NCBI GenBank assembly: GCA_009801085.1
Contig: VNWV01000002.1
Coordinates: 4,278,001-4,342,000, forward strand
DNA length: 64,000 nucleotides
Origin: Lasiodiplodia sp. COLG20
Taxonomy: Eukaryota > Ascomycota > Dothideomycetes > Botryosphaeriales > Botryosphaeriaceae
Direction of reading: 5' to 3'
Position numbers and translations under genes: made by a program. Below are positions 1 to 10,300 of the stretch, piece by piece. How positions within the stretch are numbered: the stretch's first letter is position 1; every line of letters begins with the position of its first letter. Under the pieces are notes generated by a model. That model searched no databases. It saw nothing but the letters and a program-made list of their open reading frames with translations, and was not told the origin of the DNA.

Positions 1-416
1 TGGTAAGCAAGTGTTATGACAGTGACGCAATCTTCCAATGAGCGTGTGCGGGCCGAACCGCTCCGGCACGATCCCGGACAGAAGACCGTTGTTTGAAGCC
101 AGAGATGATGGGGAAAACGTCCCGTAATCTTCCCGAAACGGTCCGCTACAGAGTCCGTAGCTGACAAACACGCTCCTTGGCGCCGTTTGCCCCTGCAGTA
201 TTGACTCGGCGCGCCATAGCTAGCATGCGCTAGCTGGTTCCAAGGAGAGAGACCATGCAGCAAACAAAACTCCCACTTTCATTTCTTTCGTCGCCATATA
301 TGCCCCCCAAACGCCATCATACACAGTGCCCCCATCCATATGCTATACAACACAACACCGGATCTAGCCAGTGCAAGAAAAGGGGTATCCGACGCCAGAG
401 CATGGCTCTTGGCTTT
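1..416. other. Spacer downstream of the PP4 gene
   Basis: No gene is supported here. The stretch lies 3' of the PP4 catalytic subunit gene, which is read from the minus strand, and should contain its 3' UTR and terminator. Short open frames on both strands have no recognisable protein features. Confidence 0.5.
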
Positions 417-1951
417 CTACAAGAAATAATCCGCCACCGGCTTCTTCGCAGGCATGCCACGCGAATCCTGCGGTGCAGCCTCGAAGACTCTGTACCGCCG
501 GCCTGGCCCGTCTCTGTTCCTGTCACTCAGACCTCGACTCCGGTTGAAATCACCGTTACCGCGAGGTACATAGCCGCCGTTGCTGCCGTCTTCGCCTAGC
601 TCCAGGATGGCTGCAACATTTCCGCAACGGTAGCAGTAGTTTGGCGCACTCCATACCGTTACGATCGAATTGTCGAACATCTCCTTGAACCCTTCCATCA
701 CAAGCTGATGGGCACGCGCAATCAGGGACAAGTCGTTCTTATGGTTGAAACACTTGACAATGTCGGCGCCGAAGAGGAACCCAGCCCCACGCGGAGACAA
801 GCCCCAGCCATCAATCTCATCCGGATCTGACCAGAGCAGGTCACACATGGCCCCCTCGTGCGGGACTTCCTGTTTGCGATCAAGTAGGCGGATCTTGTCG
901 ATGGTGTCGATCAACGGAGACAGGCCTCCGTGCACGCATAGTACTGCTCCTCCGGGATTTCCCGTGGATCCAGAACTGGATCCAGAAGCACCGGTTCCAG
1001 CAGGACCAGTCCTAGCAGGTGTGTCGGCAGCTGGCGAGCTCGAAGGCCCAAGTGGCCCTGGAGAGTCACTACGAGGGTTGCGCGGGTACCGGTTGATGAC
1101 CTCGTTGTTAGAGTTGAGTATTTCGATTTCGATGTCTTGGTCCTCTCCTTGGCTGCCCTGCGTGCTTGGATCTGCATAGGGGCTGGAAGTGGGCTGAAGA
1201 TTTGTGGCGGCCCCCGTAACCAATGCACCAAGGGCAAGGTAGTCGAAAACCTCACAGCAGTATCTGTAGACTAAAGTTAGCCACAGAACAGTCTTGATGT
1301 GTCAGACGCCTAATCATGCAAGCACTAGCTTACCTCCACACGTTTGCACTGCCGTATTTCCGCAAGCATTCATCATAGAAGCCATACACGGTTGTGATTT
1401 GCCGAGACTCGTGGTTGCCACGGATGAGCGTAATCCGGTCCGGATACCGAACTTTAAGACACAGAAGGAGTAGAAATGACTCGAGAGAATAGAAGCCTCT
1501 ATCGACAAAGTCTCCTGCGATGAAGTTAGCACAGAGACGTATATACTATAGTGATTTAAGTAATCGCATATAGAAAAAAGACTTACCCATGAATAGGTAG
1601 TTTGTGTCCGGCACATCGCCACCTACCCTAAAAAGCTCCATCAGATCGTGGAACTGGCCGTGGATATCTCCACATATCTGCGCAAACACTCAGTAAGCCA
1701 CAGCATCCCTTCAAAAATTTGGGTGCCAACATACCGTCACCGGCGCATCGACGCCCACCACATTGCCCTCCTCAATCAGCAGCTCCCTCGCCTTATAGCA
1801 CAGTTCGCGCACCTGCGTCTCGGGTATGGGCCGGCACGCACGTAGCTGCGCAATCGCTCTGGATAAAGATAATCAGCGTCAGCTCATCCGTTTTCTTTTG
1901 CTCTCGCTCCACAGGCGGAGACGACGCCACGTACTGGTCCAAGTCGCTCAT
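417..1951 (-). CDS. PPH3: Serine/threonine protein phosphatase 4 catalytic subunit (PP4c, Pph3-type)
   Basis: Five exons read downward: 1951-1935, 1858-1735, 1677-1587, 1514-1334 and 1263-417, joined by GT-AG introns into 419 residues. PPP-family metal and catalytic motifs are intact: GDIHGQ (50-55), GDFVDRG (78-84), RGNHE (109-113), the catalytic-loop HGG (249-251), and [11 protein letters not shown] near the C-terminus. The tail [10 protein letters not shown]...ADYFL matches PP4 rather than PP2A or PP6, which assigns the subfamily; the C-terminal Leu is the usual carboxymethylation site. PP4 dephosphorylates DNA-damage checkpoint substrates such as gamma-H2A, usually with Psy2/Psy4-type regulatory subunits. 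The protein is about 110 residues longer than the usual 307. The excess is a low-complexity insertion at about 155-243 and an Arg/Gly-rich one at about 361-396. The start codon gives MSDLDQAIAQL, which aligns with other PP4 N-termini. Confidence 0.93.
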
Positions 1952-2733
1952 GTTGAGATATGTGCTCTACTATGTGCGAGCGACAAGGGACTCCGGGGCG
2001 CAGAGTATGTAATGTGTTTCGCGCGGTTGCGATCGCGATGTGCGCAGACGCAAGTCTACGGCCCTCGGTGTTGTAGCGGTGGTTGTGAGGCTGACTGCGC
2101 GGCGGGCTGCAAAGGGCGTGGTGGCGACAGCCGCAGCTCACTGGCGGGCTTGTCCGGGGCAGAGCGACGCGAGGACACGCGCGCTAGGTAAGGATGCGAC
2201 GAGCGACGGCGATGTGGTGGGCGAAGGCGTTGTGTAGCTGGGATGTGCACGGGAGGACGTGCAAGGTGTGTGATGCGCGCGCGCTCGGACTCGGCGGGAA
2301 GCTGGAAGCGCGTTGGCGCCAGCGGCAAAGACCAGCCGCGTGCAAGCGCCTCGTTGCAGGCGCGCGGCACTCACCCGCCGAAGAGGAATCATCCCTGCCA
2401 GGCTTTACGCGCACCGGTAGCAGCGCACGGCCCTCCGTCTGTCCGCCAATGACCGGCGAATGGAATTGGGCAACCTCATCAGCCCACCTCCATCTACTTC
2501 ACCACACCACCACGGGGACCCCACACCCACAAGGCACCGTGTCGCGCGGGGAAACGTCGAACCACTCGTGCGTGCCACTCAATGCCCTACAGCTTACAGC
2601 TCAAGCTGATTCCTACCGACCAGCCTTTCAATGCCGCAGCTGGCTTGAAAATCAAAATTGCCTCCTCCGTCACCGTTCCACCGCTGTTCCGGAGCCATCT
2701 ACCCATCGCAACGGCCAATTGATACTGTCGAAG
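1952..2733. promoter_or_regulatory. Divergent intergenic region between PP4 and a small unknown gene
   Basis: This 782-base spacer separates two genes transcribed away from each other, so it should hold both promoters. It is GC-rich on the PP4 side. An open frame runs through part of it in phase with the downstream gene, but its translation (basic, Trp/Cys-rich) looks like non-coding sequence. Confidence 0.4.
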
Positions 2734-3189
2734 ATGCCGCCGATTCTTCATCCCCGATCCCGCCAAACGGCGTCCCTCTTCTCGGCCACACTGCTGGCGT
2801 CCTTCTTCGTCGTGGGCCTCCCACACATCCTTCCATGCCCCGTCGACCCTCGCGCCTCAAACGATGCGAGCGACAACTTCAGCGGCGAGCAAGGTGCACA
2901 AAGACGCCGTCGGAGAAGGCGATGCTTGCCAGAGGACCAGATGGCAATGCGGCAGATCGCTGCCGGCGAGGAGCCCTCCACTGTAGCTGCCTCGACAGTA
3001 AACTCCGAGGACGGCGCGGCTGGCTTTGACACCCCTGGGAGGAGGCGTGAATGTCCGGTGCCCAAGCCTAGGGGACTGGTAGGCCAGTTCCTAGGGTTTG
3101 AGGAGCAAGAAAGGATCAGGAGGCCGGTCATCGTGGAAAGCGTACGCAAGAGGAGAGCTGAACATTTTAAGGAGGATGGCGAGTCGTAA
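2734..3189 (+). CDS. Small uncharacterised protein with N-terminal membrane anchor
   Basis: Single exon, 151 residues. I do not recognise the family. Residues about 10-30 (ASLFSATLLASFFVVGLP) form a hydrophobic signal-anchor or presequence-like segment after a short basic N-terminus. A PCPVDPR motif follows, then a run of seven arginines, a variable middle, and a second ordered-looking segment, ECPVPKPRGLVGQFLGFEEQE, before a charged tail. The layout suggests a single-pass membrane protein, perhaps mitochondrial or ER; this is inference. The reading frame extends upstream to 2194, but that part looks non-coding, so I chose the ATG just before the hydrophobic segment. Confidence 0.6.
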   Translation: MPPILHPRSRQTASLFSATLLASFFVVGLPHILPCPVDPRASNDASDNFSGEQGAQRRRRRRRCLPEDQMAMRQIAAGEEPSTVAASTVNSEDGAAGFDTPGRRRECPVPKPRGLVGQFLGFEEQERIRRPVIVESVRKRRAEHFKEDGES

Positions 3190-4050
3190 AATACCCGGGG
3201 TTGCAATGGAGGCATCATGAAGTTTTATAATACGGGAGGGTCGCATTCAGGCACGTCTAGAACTATTCTCTCATCTCAGGGCAGAGGTGGTAGAGGTTCG
3301 CACAGTGTACACATTGTAAATATTTTCAGCCCTGTAAGAAAAGCATGCAGTGGACTTGCAGCTTAGTGCAAGTGCCGCAAATGTAACAAAACAGTATCAC
3401 GGCCACAGACATCCCAAATGCCTCCTTTTTCCCCAGAGCTTTGGACAGTAGATTATACGGTCAGTGGAGAGCATTGAAGAAGAAAGAGGCCGGTCTAACT
3501 TGACTTGATAAAAGGTTGCTTCCTTGCTCAGACGGTTATGTCATTTCTGGAAACCATACCGATCTAGATCGGTTGCTGGGTGCATGAACTAATAGTACCA
3601 CATATTAGGTTTGCAATCTTCAAGTATTCGATCATGGTGGGGGAGATGGGCATCTACTCTACCTGTGATTCATGCGGATTAGTATCGTGAGAAGCCCGAG
3701 GTCGGCCGTACACATCTTCAACCGTTTGCTCTTGTGTAGAATCTTGTGGATCACTCTGAGATTGTTAGCAAATGCGTCCCAGACAAAACGTTACCGCTCC
3801 CAGGCACGTCGACTGAGGCATGAATCCGGACACGGCTTTTTTTTTTTTTTTCAGCAAGCGTAATAGTACTGAGGTTTGATAGCTCCTTAAACTTCCTAGG
3901 TCTGCTGGTGAGATTGATGTAGTACTAATGACCCCAACTTCGCCGACATCCCTGCAACCCGCCGATCCCTCGGCATGACGTTTTCGACCGCAACAGCTTC
4001 CTCGTCATCTCCACGTCCAGCTCCTCCACGTACCCAATTGCCCACCAAAC
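3190..4050. other. Spacer between the unknown membrane protein and the thioredoxin-like gene
   Basis: No gene seen. It contains a 15-base T homopolymer at 3837-3851 followed directly by CAG. That resembles a 3' splice site, but no exon on either side is convincing. Confidence 0.4.
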
Positions 4051-4672
4051 ATGGGTTTCTCACGCCCCCTCGCCCGCTCCTCGCGCATTGTCATCCGAAT
4101 CGCAACTAGCACCACGCCGCGCGCCCGGCACTTCTCCAATACTGCTCCCGCCTTCAGCTCCGCACCGAGCAAAAACCGCATATACACATCATGCGCCTTT
4201 CCCCTCCAACCCCAGATCAGCGCTATCTAACAGCCTTATTCGCAGGATCCGCACCCCCGACGAACTCTCCAACCTTCTGCTCATCTCCGCCTCCACCCGA
4301 CGACCGCTCATAACCCTCTGGACGGCATCTTGGTGCGCTTCCTGCAAGGCCGTTGCGCCGCTGATCCACAACGTCGTGAGCTCCGGCGCGGGCGAGAGCG
4401 CCGGCGGCGTGGGCTACGCCGAGGTGCAGGTGGATGCGGCGACGATTGGCGACCTGCCGCTGACGTACCGCATCACGTCGATGCCCACGCTGATGGCCTT
4501 CGACCGTGGCGAGGCTCAATTCGAGACGCGTCTGACGACCGTCGACCGCATGAAGGACGCCGCCTTTCTGCGCGAGTGGATCGAGACCGAGGCCGCGAGG
4601 AGGGGCGAGGGCGGCGCAGGTGGCGTATTCGGTGGAGGCGGCAAGAGCTTGCTGGGCAAATGGTTCGGGTGA
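4051..4672 (+). CDS. Mitochondrial thioredoxin-like protein
   Basis: Best model: exon 4051-4190, intron 4191-4245, exon 4246-4672, giving 188 residues. The N-terminus (MGFSRPLARSSRIVIRIATS, then ARHFSNTAP) is rich in Arg and Ser with no acidic residues, a good mitochondrial presequence with a likely cleavage region near RHFSN. The thioredoxin fold follows: ITLWTASWCASCK with redox cysteines C77 and C80 (CASC in place of the common CGPC), and the cis-proline loop ITSMPT. A Gly-rich tail ends the protein. It probably carries out disulfide exchange or thiol repair in mitochondria. The two halves lie in different frames, and joining them needs an intron whose first bases are AT, not GT. The alternative is a plus-strand frame starting at 4088, which would lose the presequence. 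Confidence 0.75.
4191..4245 (+). other. Apparent non-canonical AT-AG intron
   Basis: A strong 3' end is present (branch-like GCTATCTAAC, then TTATTCGCAG). Joining 4190 to 4246 gives NRIYTSIRTPDEL in frame. The only donor that fits starts ATGCGCC, one base different from a normal GTGCGC donor. No usable GT lies between 4100 and 4245. Confidence 0.5.
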
Positions 4673-5239
4673 CTAGCCGGCGGGGCGGGCGAGGGCAAGA
4701 AGGGTTGAACTTATACTTTGAATAATTGTATTACTAGCAGAGCATCCGAATGTCTTGTGCGTTGCGCTGGAGTGCTCGCAGGAGCGACGCAGAGGGCTGC
4801 AAATAGTCCATGGGCCTTGGGTAGATACTTCGAGGATACCAAATTGCAGCGTGGAACCAGGGGTTGACCTAGATGTAATAATTGTGCCATCTATTCGTCA
4901 TCTAATTAAAAGCAGAAGCGAATGACGAAAGACTACTAGCACAACTGCGTATTCACTGAAGGGAACCATGGTTGACCCATCGATATAGGCGCTGTAATAG
5001 ACTTGGATGACTTTCTGAGGGTGTTGGAGCATACTTCACGCAATTTGTAAAAAGTAAGATGATGTTCATTCCCTAGTCATTCCTCTTAATCAGGGTATCC
5101 GTGTCTACTCTCCGTTACTTCGTCTCAAACAACTAAAGCCCAGCTTTAATCCGTCCGTGTTTGAAGGTCAATGAGCACATCTTGGTAAGAGCACAGCTCC
5201 CATTTGCCCATTTCAGTGCATGAGTCGCTTAGAGCAGGA
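4673..5239. other. Convergent spacer between thioredoxin-like gene and ARG82
   Basis: This is the 3' region of two converging genes. It is AT-richer than the coding DNA around it. No gene or repeat recognised. Confidence 0.5.
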
Positions 5240-6508
5240 TTATGCGGTTGCCAGCTCGGCCTCCAGATCCTCAAGGATCTTGGCGACGGAGCGAATACCC
5301 CTCAGGGCGTTCTCGTCCGGACCTTGGCCAGGCCTGAAAGTGGCGTGTGCAAAGTCAATCAGCTTGACAACAGCAAACTTGGGTACGTTTTCCTCGTCGT
5401 CATCAAGCTCAACTTCGTCGTCATCGTCCTCGTTCAAACCCTTCTCCCCGGCGGCAGTCGCGGTCTGGAGAGCGTCAAGCTCAGCCTTCTCGGCAGCTTT
5501 TTCCGCCTCCTTCGCCGCCGCGGCATCACCTTCATAGACGAACAAGAGGGAGGCGGAGTACATTCTGCTCTCTTCGGCCTCCAGCGCCGCTTGCACACCC
5601 TTGACATCCTTCAACAGTCTCGCGATGATCGGCCTCGCTGTTTCCTTGGAGTGACCCGCGCTTGGCACAAGGAAGTACTCCTTGAAGCCGTCAACGATGT
5701 TTTCGGCGTTGAAAACGCGGCCGTACAGCTTGTTGAATGTCTTGTACTTGCTCGCTTCATCAAACAACGCGTACTCATCCGTCTCCCTCTTCTCCTGCGG
5801 TTCGCCGGCGCCCTCACCCTGCCAAACCCTCATTCCCGCAATCCGAAAGCCTAGACTCGAGCTCGTCGTCTCGCTAGCAACCTTATCCAGGCGTGCGCGC
5901 TTCGCCTCAGCCGTGCCATCGTCGTACAGGCGCGCGCCCAGCTTCAGGTCCAGGATGTTCGGCTTGCGGAAGCCGGCCGCCACGTTCTCCAGCACGATCG
6001 ACGTATCCGTCGAGAGCTTCTTGCCCTTCATCGGCCCAACGTCGTCGAGCGCAAGCGAAGCGGCGGTACCAGGGCCGGATGCGGCAGCAGGAGCAGCGGC
6101 CTCCGGGATCGGCGGGACCGCCGGCGTCGAAGCGCCCGAAGGGTCCGGGGAATCCGAGCCAACGCCGCCAGCGGCGAGCGCGGCGGCTTCGGGCGACTTG
6201 TTCAGCTCGAGCGTGCCCATGAAGGTGGGCATGTACGCGGCCAGAGCCTGGTGCGAGGCGTTGGCGGACTCATAGAAGGCGATCTCGGCGGCGGTACAGG
6301 GCTTGATGACAAGGGCGCCGGTGGGGTCGGAGAGGACGCCGTCGCTGTGAATGACGTAGAATAGCGTGAGCATTGGCGCTATTGATGTGAGGGAGTAGAG
6401 AGAGACGCGAGGCTGAATCCGGGGGGTTAAGGGAAGATGTGCTTACTGTCCGGCAGCGGCGTTTTCAAAAGCGCTGAGAGTCTTGGGATCGATGGTTGAT
6501 GGCGCCAT
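5240..6508 (-). CDS. ARG82: Inositol polyphosphate multikinase (Ipk2/Arg82-type)
   Basis: Two exons, 6508-6447 and 6344-5240, 388 residues. The join yields AAAGHDGVLSDPTGALVIKPC, the conserved N-terminus of this kinase family. The signature PxxxDxKxG is at 149-157 (PNILDLKLG), with catalytic Asp153 and Lys155. SASLLF and VKLIDFAHA carry the later nucleotide- and metal-binding residues. These enzymes phosphorylate IP3 and IP4 towards IP5 in the nucleus and cytosol, and in yeast the protein also acts in arginine-gene control. Two low-complexity inserts stand out: an Ala/Pro/Gly-rich stretch after about residue 65, and an acidic tract (EDDDDEVELDDDEE) just before the IDF motif. The IP6-kinase Kcs1 is much longer, so multikinase is the better call. 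Confidence 0.88.
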
Positions 6509-7398
6509 TGTGAGCAGAGAAATGTATGGGGAGCTGGAGTAATCTTGTGGGCAGAGGTTGGAGGATGGAAACGTGGAGGGAGGCGGTGGCAGCGGCGGCC
6601 AAGAGCTTCCAAGCGCTGGGTGGGGCAGCTGAGCTGCTGTGCCAGGGTCCGGCTCAGCCCTACGAGCCTCACGGAATACCGGCACGTCGACTCTCTGAAC
6701 ACAGTTAGTGCGATGTGCGCCAGCAAAACAATAATTTGACGTCGTCTGACGTCTTCCTTTCTCTCTCTTGCATCTCACTCTCTCTACTGGCGTTGTGGCT
6801 GTCCTGCGGCTTGAAAATCTCGCCCTGCTATCCCTCTGCGCCTGACCGTTGCCTGGACGCACAAGCGAGCTTAGCTGTACAATTCTGCCCCATTCGGGGC
6901 GAGCGGTGCAATGAACCCCTCGTTGCTAGTCTCTCGTTTATTGAAAACGAGTCAAATCACAGGTATATTGTCTTAACTAAACCTTTCGGATACTGGGAGA
7001 CAAGTCAAATACGTTAAGCACTTTTCCTCAATTCGATTTTTTCATGCTAAAGCTAACCCAATTCAAGCATCACAAGCCCTCGTGAATCCAAAGTCGAGTA
7101 CAAAAATACATCCGTCTTTTCTCGTCAATAAACCGTATGCTCAATCGCCTAGGGGGAAAAGAACACTCGAAGCAATGGAACTAACCCATGCCATCTATTC
7201 ACATTAAACCATCCGTGCTAATTGAAAACGCCATGAGGATGCCCTCCGGGTGCGTGAGAATCGGTAAAAAGAAAAACGCCAACCCTCCAAGAATGCTCCA
7301 CACGGAGGCGGGGAATCTCAACATCATTCGAAAGGCAGCTAACTTCTGGCGCGAAGGACCTCCCGTACAGCTTACAGTCCATGTATGTACCACTTGCC
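6509..7398. other. Spacer between ARG82 and PMC1
   Basis: It holds the ARG82 promoter and the 3' region of the calcium pump gene. Pyrimidine-rich tracts lie around 6750-6800. No additional gene seen. Confidence 0.45.
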
Positions 7399-10300
7399 TT
7401 ACGATTGGGTATCTTTGGGTTTGCCATCACCTCCCTCCTGGTTATCCATCTTAGGCTGATCAGCGAAGGGCCCGACTCCGAATGCCGGGGTGGTGTCGTT
7501 GCTCTGACTGGGAGGGACTCCAGGAGCAGGGCCATCCTTCACGACAACAGGGTCCTCATTCTTCGTGCCCGAGTGCACGCTGACTCCTTCTTGGGCCTCG
7601 ATATCGGCACGTCCACGTGCGAAAGACACGCCGCCCTCACCATTCTCCCCATCGCGACGCTCAATTGGCGACCATCCTGCGATACTTCCGGCAACAATGC
7701 CGGCCATGGCAGCGGCAGGTCCGAATGCAGAGTTCGAGCGCGACCGGTTGCGGCTACGCGAGTGCGAACTGATGGGCGTAGGAGGCGCAGGGGACCCACC
7801 CTCGTTGTCACTACGCTCGTTGTTGGGCGTCTGAGGGAGAGAGTGGCTGCTCCGCGACCGGCTGAACACCTCACGAGCCGCTTCCCGAGGATGCTGAAGC
7901 TTGAACTTGAGTGCGCTGAGACGCCCACCACGAATCCTCTTGATGAAGGCGAGCTCGTCGCGGATCTCAAGAAGGCTTTGGTTCCATTCATAGTCATCAG
8001 ACAGGACCAGGTCGGGCGTCGGCTTGCGCTTAAACCGGTCGGGAATCAAGCTGATGATCAACTCGTCAGGAATCAATCGGATTATCACACCAACTGGAAG
8101 CGAGAGGAATCCGAGAACGATCGAGTAACCCCACTGGGCACCATTGAGTGGTGTCACCGAGAAGGCAGCACCACCCACGAAGACGATCATGACCTGGCCG
8201 CCAATCATGATGAGGTTGATGAAAATGAAGAAGTAGTTGCGGTGAATGTTCTCGAAGACGTTGAACTTGTTATCCAGCCGCCTGTTGTTGACCTGGTTGA
8301 AGATTTGCATCCACACGAAAGTGTTGAAGACCAGCGTAGCGAGTTGGTCTTCCTCGTGATCGCTCTCATAGGAAAGGATGCTCTTGCCAGCGAAGTAGAG
8401 GATGAAGGTGACCACAAGCTGATAGATGGCCTGGCCGATGATCATCTTCCACATGGTAATCGTGATAAGCGGGGCGGACTTAGGATCAGGCTTTCGGTCA
8501 AGCAGGCTAAGAGTAGGAGGATCGGTAGCAAGAGCCAAGGCAGCGAACGTGTCCATGATCAGGTTGACCCAGAGAAGCTGGACCGCAGTAAGAACCGACG
8601 TTTGGTCAGGGCTGGCGACGGCTGACACGAAGGTCAACAGGACAGCGGTAATGTTGACCGTAAGTTGAAACTGCAGGAATTTCTTGACAGCATCGTTGAC
8701 GGCACGACCCCATAGCAAAGCCTTGACGATTGACGAAAAGTTGTCGTCCAAGAGGATGATAGCGGATGCCTCCTTGGCAACTTCCGTGCCAGCGATTCCC
8801 ATGGAGAAACCAATATCGGCGGTCTTAAGAGCAGGTGCGTCGTTGGTGCCATCACCGGTAACGGCGACCGTTTCACCCAGTTCCTTCAGGCGCTTGACCA
8901 GGATCCTCTTGTCTTCGGGGCTAGAACGAGCAAGAACGCAGAGCTTAGGGATGATCTGGTCCATTTCCCGCTTCTTCAACTTCCTGAATTTGGGACCTTC
9001 CATGACAATGCCACCGGGAACGAGAATACCGCAATCTTCGGCGATAGCCTTGGCTGTCAAGACGTTGTCACCAGTGACCATGCGCACGAAAACACCGGCC
9101 TTCTTGCAGTCCTGGACGGCTTCACGAACACCATCACGGAGGGGGTCCTGGATACCAACGAGGCCAAGGAAGACCATGTTGTTGAACACGTCGTCGAAGT
9201 TAGCTTGAGATGCATCGTCCTCCAGCGCGCGGGCGCCCTTGGGAGGCCACTGTTCAAAGTCCTTGTACAAGAAGCCGATCGTACGGAGCGAGCGAGATGC
9301 GTACGTCTCAATCAGGTGAGTGAGCATCTCGCGCACATCAGAAGAGAGGGGCCGGATAGAGAGATCCTTGGTGCCGTCGACGATGTTATCGGCTTTGGCC
9401 AGCAAGATTTCGGACGCGCCCTTGACGTACATCCTATATCTTCCGTCGTCCAGCTTGACAACAGCGGCCATGCATTTCCGGCCGGAATCGAAGGGAACCA
9501 ACTGAACAATATTGGCATTTGACCTTTCCGTGGTGACAGGACCCATGCCCAGATAGTCGCGGGCGAAATTGAGCAAGGCCGTCTCGGTCTTTGAACCGAT
9601 GAAAGCAGGTTTGCCATCTTCCTCTCCCTCGAAGGCAGTCGAGTTGATGACGATGGATTGCTTGAAAATCTCCTTGAGCTCCTCGCCAAGATTCGAAACG
9701 AATTCGCTGGGGGAGACATCGTCGCCGTTATCCTCAGACTGCTGCTTGCCTTTGTTGGCAGGGTCCTCCTGTTCAGCGGCATTTTTGACCTTGCGATCAC
9801 CGAAGCGAAGGGCCGTGCTGAGCGATCCTGCAACCACGGTCATCTTATTCTGGGTGAGCGTTCCGGTTTTATCGGAACAGACAGTGGTAGCATTGCCCAT
9901 GGTCTCGCAGGAACGAAGAAGACGAACCAGGTTGTTGTCTTTCAACATCCTAGTCGTAGCGAAAGCCAAGGCAAGAGTAACGGCAAGCGGAAGACCTTCC
10001 GGAACGGCGACGACAATGACGGTGATGGCGACAATGAGGATATCCAGGAAATTTTGGCCTTTTTCTTCCGCAGAAGCATCGCTGCCCTTAAGCCGGACGA
10101 GGAACTCGATGAATAGAACGATGAAGAGGAGCAATGCAGAACCACCACCAAGCTTGGCGATGTATTCCGCAAGGACGTTCAACTTTGACTGCAGTGGAGT
10201 AACCTCGCTGTCTTCGCGGAGAGCCATCATCGTCTTGCCGTAGCTCGAGTGGACACCAGTGGCAGTAACGACGAAAGAACCAACACCCTCGGAAACCTTT

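Noticed and set aside
2194..2733. N-terminal extension of the small membrane protein
   Set aside because: The added 180 residues look like translated promoter DNA; the ATG at 2734 sits directly before the hydrophobic anchor.
3837..3854. T15 tract followed by CAG as a 3' splice site
   Set aside because: It looks like an acceptor, but no donor or downstream coding exon fits.
7381..8625. 414-codon open frame on the plus strand, antisense to PMC1
   Set aside because: It mirrors the PMC1 coding frame and arises from third-position G/C bias; the translation has no domain.
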